Assembly (NCBI GenBank): GCA_929200485.1
Contig: CAKMZU010000261.1
Location: forward strand, 1-5,184
Direction of reading: 5' to 3'
DNA length: 5,184 nt
From: an uncultured Gammaproteobacteria bacterium
Lineage (GTDB): Bacteria; Pseudomonadota; Gammaproteobacteria; Pseudomonadales; DT-91
Below, piece after piece: positions 1 through 5,179 of this stretch; the stretch's first letter is position 1; every line of letters begins with the position of its first letter. The notes below the pieces were generated by a model, which was not told the DNA's origin, did no database searches, and saw only the letters and a program-made list of their open reading frames with translations. The translations under genes and the position numbers were made by a program.

Positions 1-132
1 ACTACGCTAGCTGAAATAAAGGAAGTTACTGATCAATTATCACTAGGCAGCCTTGTCTGGGCTGGAAAAATCCCGCTCTTTTTTAGGCGGCTATTGAACT
101 ATCACTCTGTATTACTACTCAATAGTTATTAA
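1..132 (+). CDS. Possible 3' end of an upstream gene (partial, unidentified)
   Basis: Frame 1 is open from the left edge to a TAA at 130-132, giving 43 codons with no start inside the window. The C-terminal part of the product is hydrophobic and basic (for example LVWAGKIPLFFRRLL) and ends NSY. The other two forward frames are closed by several early stops. If real, it would end 23 nt before the GTG start of the peroxiredoxin gene and could be cotranscribed with it, which would fit the lack of a convincing promoter or terminator between them. An open run of this length is not rare by chance in this composition, and I recognise no family, so this is a weak call. Confidence 0.3.
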   Translation, partial: TTLAEIKEVTDQLSLGSLVWAGKIPLFFRRLLNYHSVLLLNSY

Positions 133-142
133 GCTAAAACTT

Positions 143-148
143 AGAGGA
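143..148 (+). promoter_or_regulatory. Shine-Dalgarno site that decides the start of the peroxiredoxin gene
   Basis: AGAGGA lies 1 nt before the ATG at 150, 7 nt before an in-frame GTG at 156 and 13 nt before an in-frame ATG at 162. Only the GTG has ordinary spacing, so it is the preferred start. The ATG at 162 is the next best choice. All three starts keep the signal peptide. Confidence 0.55.
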
Positions 149-155
149 TATGTTA

Positions 156-761
156 GTGAAAATGACTAAGACAATAGTTGTATCATGGCTTATTTTTGGT
201 TTGTCATTATTTGCACTCTCTAATGAGTCGTTACTCGGTGATGGGCAACGTGTGCATTTTGATGGGTGTGATTTGGCATTGGCAGGTATGAATTTATCCG
301 TCGGCAGTCAATTTCCCTCAGTCGATATGAAAAATGACTGTATGCGGTCAGTTAATACCCATCAATTGAGTGAATGTTATAAAGTTATTCTTGTTGTTCC
401 GAAACTTGGAACACCATCTTGTGATGCACAAATCAAAGCCCTGTCAGATTTTTTGGATAAAGTGGAAGCTGATTGTAATGATAGCTTTTATGTTGTCAGT
501 CATGATACGACAGAAGAACAGGTTCGTTACCGGATTAACTATTCAATCAATCCTAACTTGGGCTTTCTCTCCGCTAATGACACAGATTTTGGAGAAAAAA
601 CGGGCACTCAGATTAAAGATTTTACTCTGTTAACGAGAGCTATTTTTATTGTCGATCCGGATAATATCATTCAACAGGTTATTCGTTTGCCAAATTTATC
701 CCAATGGGAAAATGTTGGTGAGGAATATCTTTCATTTTTCATAGCGCAGACTTTGCCTTAG
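156..761 (+). CDS. Exported thiol peroxidase (Tpx)-like peroxiredoxin lacking the resolving Cys
   Basis: Likely reduces peroxides through an active-site thiol, acting outside the cytoplasm. Residues are numbered from the GTG at 156 (201 aa). Residues 1-22 form a signal peptide: a basic start (VKMTK), a hydrophobic core and an ALS end. The mature part opens with RVHFDGCDLALAG, which resembles the Tpx start (VHFQGNPVTVAN in E. coli). The peroxiredoxin motif PxxxTxxC is intact as P82-x3-T86-x2-C89, and R161 in LLTRAIFIVD matches the catalytic Arg. The C89-R161 distance of 72 residues equals C61-R133 in E. coli Tpx, recalled from memory. The resolving Cys region (RFCGAEG in Tpx) reads RYRINYS here, and no Cys occurs after C107. 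Other cysteines are C38, C62, C74 and C107. An exported location is unusual for Tpx, which is normally cytoplasmic. No clear promoter or terminator flanks it. A non-catalytic redoxin relative is the alternative. Confidence 0.82.
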   Translation: MKMTKTIVVSWLIFGLSLFALSNESLLGDGQRVHFDGCDLALAGMNLSVGSQFPSVDMKNDCMRSVNTHQLSECYKVILVVPKLGTPSCDAQIKALSDFLDKVEADCNDSFYVVSHDTTEEQVRYRINYSINPNLGFLSANDTDFGEKTGTQIKDFTLLTRAIFIVDPDNIIQQVIRLPNLSQWENVGEEYLSFFIAQTLP

Positions 762-1085
762 GTTGCTCGGTTAGTGTTGCGTATATGGTTGCATGGTTTT
801 ATCCTTCGACAGGCTCAGGATGAACGGGAGATTATGTGAAACTTACGCAACTATTAATTTTTGGTTCTTTGCATCATTGGGAATAAAGAAACATTTTTTG
901 ACATCGCCTCGGGTGGGCAGTCTTTCCCTGTGACGAAGTTAGTTTTGAGCTAAACGGCTATTCCCTGTTCAATACATAGGCAAACTGTTAATGAAACGTG
1001 CGAGCGGTCTAATGATGCCTGTAGTTAAATTCTACTCGTGTTTTAACCTCTTTACGCATTCTTGCTTATCATGATGTTTTTATCA
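762..1085. other. Gene-free intergenic stretch
   Basis: No reading frame here looks like a gene: open runs on both strands are short and start-poor. It holds the dispersed-type repeat at 801-829 and an 8-bp direct repeat TTCCCTGT (924-931 and 961-968). A perfect TTGACA at 898-903 has no acceptable -10 at 16-18 nt (the bases there read TCTTTC), so I do not call a promoter from it. There is no hairpin followed by a T-run after the peroxiredoxin stop. The promoter of the downstream gene must lie here or be read from upstream, but it cannot be fixed by eye. Confidence 0.6.
801..829 (+). repeat. Dispersed intergenic repeat of the CTTCGACAGGCTCAGG type
   Basis: The core CTTCGACAGGCTCAGG followed by ATGAACGGGA is a sequence I recognise as a widely scattered intergenic repeat in many proteobacterial genomes, often mis-translated in databases as LSLSKD or FDKLSTGSG. 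Only one copy is present in this window, so its repetitive nature rests on recall and not on the window. It has no coding role here and lies 40 nt after the peroxiredoxin stop. Confidence 0.5.
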
Positions 1086-1655
1086 ATGAAATATCTACAT
1101 TCTTGCATTCTTAGTCTATTTGTATTTTACACGAGTAGTGTGCAGTCTGTGGGGACATGTTCAATAGGGTGTTTTTATTGGCGAATACTAGCTGGATTTG
1201 CTGATAAACTCCTTAAATATCAAAAAGTAGAGAATATTGAAGAAATAAAAAAAATATCCACAAACATAATAGCCAAACACACTTTTTGTTTTCCAGAAAA
1301 TTGTCAATTGACAGGATCAGAAAACGAACGTGACGTTCAAGAAGTTTCAAAATTTTTTGAGCCTTTCAGTAGATCTGTCAGGAGGTCTGTCAGAAGGTCT
1401 GAGCGGTTTGTTAGTCTATGCGCAATAGGGAGCCTTTATTCTCAGATAAAGTCTGGATCTACTGATAGTTTCCTTAAAGATCTTACAGAAGAGAAAATCG
1501 AAGAAATAAAACAAATCGCCTCAAGAATAATGGCTAAACACACATTTTGTTTACCAGAAAATTGTCAATTGACAGCATCAGAAAACGAACGTGATAACCA
1601 AGAAATCACTAGAGTTAATGAAATCGCTCGCGCAGAAAATCTCCTTAAACGATGA
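1086..1655 (+). CDS. Small exported Cys-containing protein with an internal tandem module duplication, unknown function
   Basis: I do not recognise the family. Residues are numbered from the ATG at 1086 (189 aa). Residues 1 to about 22 (MKYLHSCILSLFVFYTSS...) form a signal peptide. In-frame ATGs at 1071 and 1074 and a TTG at 1062 would lengthen it; none has a visible Shine-Dalgarno, and MK-hydrophobic is the most typical start. Two modules align without gaps, residues 24-88 and 111-175, with 37 of 65 identities. Each has a Cys near its start (C25, C112), a helical Glu/Lys stretch (IEEIKxI) and the core AKHTFCxPENCQLTxSENERD with Cys-x4-Cys (C68/C73, C155/C160). C29 is present only in the first module. 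The linker (96-107) is three arginine-rich four-residue units. Seven cysteines would remain after signal removal, which suggests disulfides and an extracytoplasmic fate. Four sampled 60-base lines (1201-1320, 1441-1560) hold 72 G+C in 240 bases, well below the neighbours, which hints at acquisition by transfer. It converges with the operon to the right. Confidence 0.75.
   Translation: MKYLHSCILSLFVFYTSSVQSVGTCSIGCFYWRILAGFADKLLKYQKVENIEEIKKISTNIIAKHTFCFPENCQLTGSENERDVQEVSKFFEPFSRSVRRSVRRSERFVSLCAIGSLYSQIKSGSTDSFLKDLTEEKIEEIKQIASRIMAKHTFCLPENCQLTASENERDNQEITRVNEIARAENLLKR
1155..1349 (+). repeat. Tandem module duplication, copy 1
   Basis: This is the first copy of a 195-bp coding module repeated 261 bp downstream (1416-1610). 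The 66 bases at 1269-1334 differ from 1530-1595 at 6 positions, three of them synonymous. The earlier part of the module is much more diverged at the DNA level but stays gap-free at the protein level. Confidence 0.85.
1371..1406 (+). repeat. Three-unit 12-bp tandem repeat in the linker
   Basis: Units AGATCTGTCAGG, AGGTCTGTCAGA and AGGTCTGAGCGG encode RSVR, RSVR and RSER. The array lies between the two duplicated modules and keeps frame because the unit is 12 bp. It is a likely site of slippage and length variation. Confidence 0.8.
1416..1610 (+). repeat. Tandem module duplication, copy 2
   Basis: This is the second copy of the module, offset by exactly 261 bp (87 codons) from 1155-1349. It lacks the extra Cys of copy 1 (Ser replaces C29) but keeps the other three cysteines and the PENCQLT core. 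Confidence 0.85.
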
Positions 1656-1663
1656 TTAAGGAG
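1641..1663. terminator. Perfect 8-bp hairpin at the convergent gene junction, possible weak minus-strand terminator
   Basis: CTCCTTAA (1641-1648) pairs fully with TTAAGGAG (1656-1663) around a 7-nt loop, ACGATGA, that contains the TGA stop of the duplicated Cys protein gene. On the plus strand no T-run follows. On the minus strand the stem is followed by ATTTTCT, so it could act as a weak terminator for the operon that ends at 1797. A second 4-bp hairpin (GGAT/ATCC, 1663-1675) abuts it. The stem is only half G+C, so termination is uncertain. Confidence 0.35.
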
Positions 1664-1796
1664 GATATAGCATCCGAACAAATCGAAGATGATTAGTGTA
1701 TTGACCATGTCTTCTCGAAAAAGTAAACGGTTATCGGATAGGTGACAGTAGAACATAATTGACCTGTCATTGACGGTTGTTTGAAACCCAGCTTTT

Positions 1797-3938
1797 TTAC
1801 CTTTTCCTAATAATTTTCTTTGTCGTTGTTGTTGTCGGTAATCTATTCACATCCGGTACGTCTGTCGGTGCTATTTTAAGTTTGATGTTTTTATCAATCG
1901 ATGATGTTTCATCCAGCAAACTATATTGGGCATTTGCTCCCGATGTGCTGCCGTATTTAATTTTGTTTCGCAGTTTTTTAACTAATACGGCAATACCTGC
2001 GATGGCAGCAATGCCTGCAACGCCAATCGCTGACCATGCCGCTGCAAATGCAGCAGTTGACATGCCTCTATTGGCCATTGAAAAATCGCCGCCCAAGAAT
2101 TGCTCGCGAAAATGTTCCCGCCTGGATGGGTCGGAAATAAGCCGCAGGTAGATCGCTTCGGTGGCAAGTGAGCAATCATTATTTTTATTCACTTTACCGA
2201 AAATTGTCACCTCTTCTAAATACAAGGGGATGTTGTATTTTTCAAACCATTCAGCAAAGCTTGAATATGTATAGAAGTAATGGGTTTCTGTGAGGGATTC
2301 ACCTGATTTTTCCTCGTTCGGAAGCGTTGAGATTTGTACTTCCAAAAAGGGTACATCGCTTTCCAGTTTTGTTTGCTCCCATGTAATCGCTCGGCAGCAA
2401 TCAATGTAGCCTTGATTGATCGTATCAAACAGGTTGAATAATCCGGACGTTAAAACGATGCCAGTGCCATCATACAAGTTGAGAATTTCAGTGTTTGCGT
2501 TTTCTTCTAGCGCACGCTTTTTCTCAACAGGCGTTAGATCGCTGTCTTTCATAGCTGCTTCGAGAAACTCTTGGTAGTAGTTAAAATCCCAACTGAATAA
2601 TCGATGATCAGCAAGATTATCAATGGCTGTGTGTTCAATAACAGAAAGCTCGGTGCAAACTTCATCCGCATCAGGTTTTTTACAGTTATTCGTAAGCGTT
2701 GCCTTCATTCGATAAATACCAGCCGTTAATGGTGCTTTCAGGTCATTAAGTTTGACTTTAAGGGGCTCATGAAGGGATAAACCATCCATAATAAAAGCCA
2801 TACCCCAATATGCTTCTTCATTCGTTGTTTGTAATGAGTCTTCCTGGGTATCTGTCGCATATTCGATGACAAATGTATGAGTATTTGAAGACATCACATC
2901 AGTCATGACTGATTGTGATTCACCTTTAAGAATCGTTGGCTCATTTTGACTAAAAAACACCTGAGTGCGGGGAATGGATGAATTCAGATAACGGTTATCA
3001 ATTGCGGCAAGCTTTTTTGCTTTTTTTAAGAAATCTTTATGATTGAATTGACCTGCCATTATTGTGGTTTTATTTTCGCCTGGATTTAATACAACGGCTT
3101 TGTAAATGGCATATTTTGGTGTAAATACTTGATAATCTTTTACCGTCAGGCGGTTGTTTGATGATGACAGTGTTGCTTCCCCAACAATAATATCGCCTGC
3201 TGCTGGCGAGCGATTGGATTTTTTATTAATAAGAGCAATGGCATCGTTTGCCCAGTCTGTCTGTAGATTGATGGAGCCTTGTGAGCTTCCTGTCACCTTG
3301 CCTTTAAACTGAACAGGGGTCGAAGGCTTTTCGACAAAATAGGCTTCAATGCTAGGTTTCATTTCAACCAACAGGCTGTTTCCACCTTTATGGATGTTAA
3401 ACAATCGATTCAAATGCCAATTGACTTGAAGGGCGTAGGTTTTATTTGCCTCAATGGTTTTTCCACCTTTGTGTTTCAAGGCAACGAGGATGTCTAAAGT
3501 GTCGGCTTCAGTGCCTAAAATATCCCCCTGTGCATTCACATACTGACTGTCGAGTAATTCCTTGGCGGTTTCATGAAAAAAGTGAATCTTGCTGGATTCA
3601 TCAAAAACCAGACGGATATGCAGTTTGGTATAAAGCCCGGCATCTAATGCGGGTAATTGTTTAATGAGTTGCGGCAGGTCGGATAAGTTGGCTGGATTGA
3701 TCGCGGTATTTTCAAGCAATGGCACCTTTTCATCACGATTATTAATTAGAGACAGCGATTCAATCATCAATGGTGCATCAACAAAATCCATGCTTTGTTG
3801 GCCAAAGAGTAAACTTAATCCATTTTGACTGTTCTGGATGCTTTCATGCTTATCCGAATCCACTGACTTGGGTGAGCAGGCAGTGATAGCAATGCAGGTG
3901 AATAGATAAATGACGAAGTGTTTTAATGTTGCTTCCAT
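1797..3938 (-). CDS. Large lipoprotein with DUF4382-like N-terminal region and C-terminal transmembrane helix
   Basis: 713 residues, function unknown. The start (MEATLKHFVIYLFTCIAITAC) is a lipoprotein signal with lipobox ITAC, so C21 is the lipidated residue; Ser at +2 favours outer-membrane sorting. Residues about 50-200 resemble DUF4382, a beta-rich domain of envelope lipoproteins: DFVDAPLMIESLSL, LDAGLYTKLHIRL, then a long insert and ANKTYALQVNWHLNRLF...LLVEMKPSIEA. Residues about 207-272 look like a small beta-barrel (VQFKGKVTG... AAGDIIVGEATL). Residues 330-620 match nothing I know. Residues 627-653 form a Gly/Ala-rich transmembrane helix followed by KKLRNKIK and a polar tail of about 55 residues ending in a Thr-run and basic residues. 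It follows the phosphoesterase with TAG-C-ATG spacing and has its own GGAG 10 nt upstream. The reading frame is intact, so the helix is part of the product. Confidence 0.85.
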   Translation of the reverse strand: MEATLKHFVIYLFTCIAITACSPKSVDSDKHESIQNSQNGLSLLFGQQSMDFVDAPLMIESLSLINNRDEKVPLLENTAINPANLSDLPQLIKQLPALDAGLYTKLHIRLVFDESSKIHFFHETAKELLDSQYVNAQGDILGTEADTLDILVALKHKGGKTIEANKTYALQVNWHLNRLFNIHKGGNSLLVEMKPSIEAYFVEKPSTPVQFKGKVTGSSQGSINLQTDWANDAIALINKKSNRSPAAGDIIVGEATLSSSNNRLTVKDYQVFTPKYAIYKAVVLNPGENKTTIMAGQFNHKDFLKKAKKLAAIDNRYLNSSIPRTQVFFSQNEPTILKGESQSVMTDVMSSNTHTFVIEYATDTQEDSLQTTNEEAYWGMAFIMDGLSLHEPLKVKLNDLKAPLTAGIYRMKATLTNNCKKPDADEVCTELSVIEHTAIDNLADHRLFSWDFNYYQEFLEAAMKDSDLTPVEKKRALEENANTEILNLYDGTGIVLTSGLFNLFDTINQGYIDCCRAITWEQTKLESDVPFLEVQISTLPNEEKSGESLTETHYFYTYSSFAEWFEKYNIPLYLEEVTIFGKVNKNNDCSLATEAIYLRLISDPSRREHFREQFLGGDFSMANRGMSTAAFAAAWSAIGVAGIAAIAGIAVLVKKLRNKIKYGSTSGANAQYSLLDETSSIDKNIKLKIAPTDVPDVNRLPTTTTTKKIIRKR

Positions 3939-3939
3939 G

Positions 3940-5046
3940 CTATTTCAACTCCGTGATTTTTAACAAAAGCAATTCATCAAGGCTGTTGTTGTAAAAAGCA
4001 TAGTTGTAGAGTGATTTATTGTCTGTATCGATTTCGACAATCATGCCTGAGCCTTCAAATCCCGTACCGGAGATGAACTTATCACCACCGAAACCGTTGC
4101 AGGTACTGGTGCTAATGATCCGGGGGTCACCATGCCAGTGCCCAAAATAGTGTGCCGAGACGCCGTTTCTTATGCTGTTAGCCGTGAGATAATGCGATAG
4201 TCTGCTGTCATGCGACAGTAACACGATAGGCTTACCCTTGGCGTGTGCATCTTCGAGCTGTTTACGTGCCCATCCCTTGGATGGTTGAATATGAACATTG
4301 GTCGTTTTACCAAGTTCTGCATTAAACTCCCGTTTCATTTGGTAGTTGTATTCATCGCTATGGTTTAGCTGTATAAAGTGGATGCCAGCTAATTCAAATC
4401 GATAAGCAAAGCTGCCAATATATTCTCTAACAATCGTAGGAAATTCATTCACATCCTTGACGACATAGTCAGTCGAAAGAATATTATCGTATTCGGTTAA
4501 TACGTCATCAACCAGCCAGTCAAGCGCACCTGTGGTACAGCGATTCATCCAGCAATCGTTAGCGTTATTTAAATAATCATGATTACCCAGACCAAACCAA
4601 ATGGGTTTATCGAGCGTGTCAAACAAATCCTTCATCACATCACGTTCTTCGGGGTGCCCGAATTCTGTCACATCGCCATTGATAATCATGCCGAGGAATT
4701 TATCGCCTTTTTTGTCAGAAAAGCGTTTTATGGCCGCAAAGTAGTCTTGAAGGTGACTTTTGGCTTTATCAAATTCCTCAATCGAGTCTGGCGTTCTCGG
4801 ATATTGCGTGTCACCTGTAATGAGTACGCAGGGGTTGTCTACACAAATCTCACTTTGTGTATAGGATTCCATTTCCTCGCGGGTTTTAGTGGGCGATGAT
4901 TGACGTGGGTTTTCCGGGCTTTTGGTGATATCACAATAGGTGTTGTTTTTTCGCTCTTCCATACAGGTTTCATCTTCAATGCCGATTGTCTGATTTGGCA
5001 CTAATAGATACAAACAAGCTAAAACAAGAAAAAGGCTTATTTTCAT
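3940..5046 (-). CDS. Exported calcineurin-like metallophosphoesterase
   Basis: A predicted metal-dependent phosphatase, probably periplasmic or secreted; substrate unknown. Residues are numbered from the ATG at 5046 (368 aa). MKISLFLVLACLYLLVPNQTIG is a signal peptide. The family motifs appear in order: GDTQ (D79, with Gln81 where D-x-H has His), NGDVTEFG (D125), GNHD (N155, H156, D157), SHDS (H279) and GHWHGD (H303, H305). Most metal ligands are therefore present and activity is likely. The mature part has seven cysteines, including closely spaced pairs C68/C73 and C165/C170, which suits an oxidising compartment. An ATG at 5055 would add three residues, but AGGG directly abuts it and stands 9 nt before the ATG at 5046, so the latter is preferred. 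The gene overlaps nothing and its stop is one base from the lipoprotein start, so the two are very likely translated from one message. Confidence 0.9.
   Translation of the reverse strand: MKISLFLVLACLYLLVPNQTIGIEDETCMEERKNNTYCDITKSPENPRQSSPTKTREEMESYTQSEICVDNPCVLITGDTQYPRTPDSIEEFDKAKSHLQDYFAAIKRFSDKKGDKFLGMIINGDVTEFGHPEERDVMKDLFDTLDKPIWFGLGNHDYLNNANDCWMNRCTTGALDWLVDDVLTEYDNILSTDYVVKDVNEFPTIVREYIGSFAYRFELAGIHFIQLNHSDEYNYQMKREFNAELGKTTNVHIQPSKGWARKQLEDAHAKGKPIVLLSHDSRLSHYLTANSIRNGVSAHYFGHWHGDPRIISTSTCNGFGGDKFISGTGFEGSGMIVEIDTDNKSLYNYAFYNNSLDELLLLKITELK
3949..3952 (-). promoter_or_regulatory. Shine-Dalgarno for the lipoprotein, inside the end of the phosphoesterase gene
   Basis: Read on the minus strand, GGAG stands 10 nt before the ATG at 3938 and lies within the last codons of the phosphoesterase gene. 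With the TAG-C-ATG junction this supports translational coupling or reinitiation. Confidence 0.55.
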
Positions 5047-5055
5047 GGTGCTCAT

Positions 5056-5059
5056 CCCT
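5056..5059 (-). promoter_or_regulatory. Shine-Dalgarno that decides the phosphoesterase start
   Basis: Read on the minus strand, AGGG lies 9 nt before the ATG at 5046 and touches the ATG at 5055. The spacing favours the inner start. Confidence 0.5.
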
Positions 5060-5082
5060 GCATTTTATTTCTGACAGTATTG

Positions 5083-5088
5083 ACTATA
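5083..5088 (-). promoter_or_regulatory. Candidate -10 box for the phosphoesterase-lipoprotein operon
   Basis: On the minus strand TATAGT sits about 37 nt upstream of the ATG at 5046, a reasonable place for a -10 with a 5' leader of about 30 nt. The bases 17 nt further upstream do not resemble TTGACA, so the promoter would be weak, activator-dependent or use another sigma factor. Confidence 0.25.
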
Positions 5089-5139
5089 GATGAACTTAAA
5101 AATTATGGGTGGCTAATAAAGGGCAGGAGGAGATAAATC

Positions 5140-5179
5140 GACGCAATAGACTCTCCTAAAAGTGTGAATCCATTGCGTC
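5140..5179. repeat. 8-bp inverted repeat at the right edge
   Basis: GACGCAAT (5140-5147) and ATTGCGTC (5172-5179) are perfect reverse complements separated by 24 nt, with arm centres 32 bp apart (about three helical turns). It lies roughly 50 nt upstream of the -10 candidate. It could be a regulator site or part of an element that continues past the window. The loop is too long for an ordinary intrinsic terminator. Confidence 0.4.

Noticed and set aside
48..85. CAGCC/GGCTG hairpin (48-64) followed by T-rich DNA as a terminator
   Set aside because: The stem has only 5 bp and the T-run begins 15 nt after it, so it does not fit an intrinsic terminator.
370..633. Forward open frame of 87 codons inside the peroxiredoxin gene
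   Set aside because: It is an out-of-frame shadow; the PxxxTxxC frame is clearly the coding one.
898..926. TTGACA at 898-903 as a -35 box
   Set aside because: No acceptable -10 at 16-18 nt; the bases there read TCTTTC.
1032..1138. 10-bp inverted repeat CTACTCGTGT / ACACGAGTAG flanking the start of the duplicated gene
   Set aside because: One such match among a few hundred bases is not far from chance, the pairing does not extend, and the loop is long. It could occlude the start codon, but the evidence is too thin.
1565..1756. Minus-strand open frame of 63 codons at the convergent junction
   Set aside because: It overlaps the conserved end of the duplicated Cys gene in antisense and shows no ribosome-binding site or recognisable motif.
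1072..1898. 16-bp direct repeat TGATGTTTTTATCAAT at 1072-1087 and 1883-1898
   Set aside because: It is AT-rich and low in complexity, one copy lies within coding sequence on the other strand, and the flanks do not match. It is probably coincidence.
1777..2151. Forward open frame of 124 codons with a hydrophobic start
   Set aside because: It lies antisense inside the lipoprotein gene. Its hydrophobic stretches mirror the codons of the C-terminal helix and tail, and it has no ribosome-binding site.
4579..4899. Forward open frame of 106 codons
   Set aside because: It is antisense to the phosphoesterase catalytic core, whose motifs prove that the minus strand is coding.
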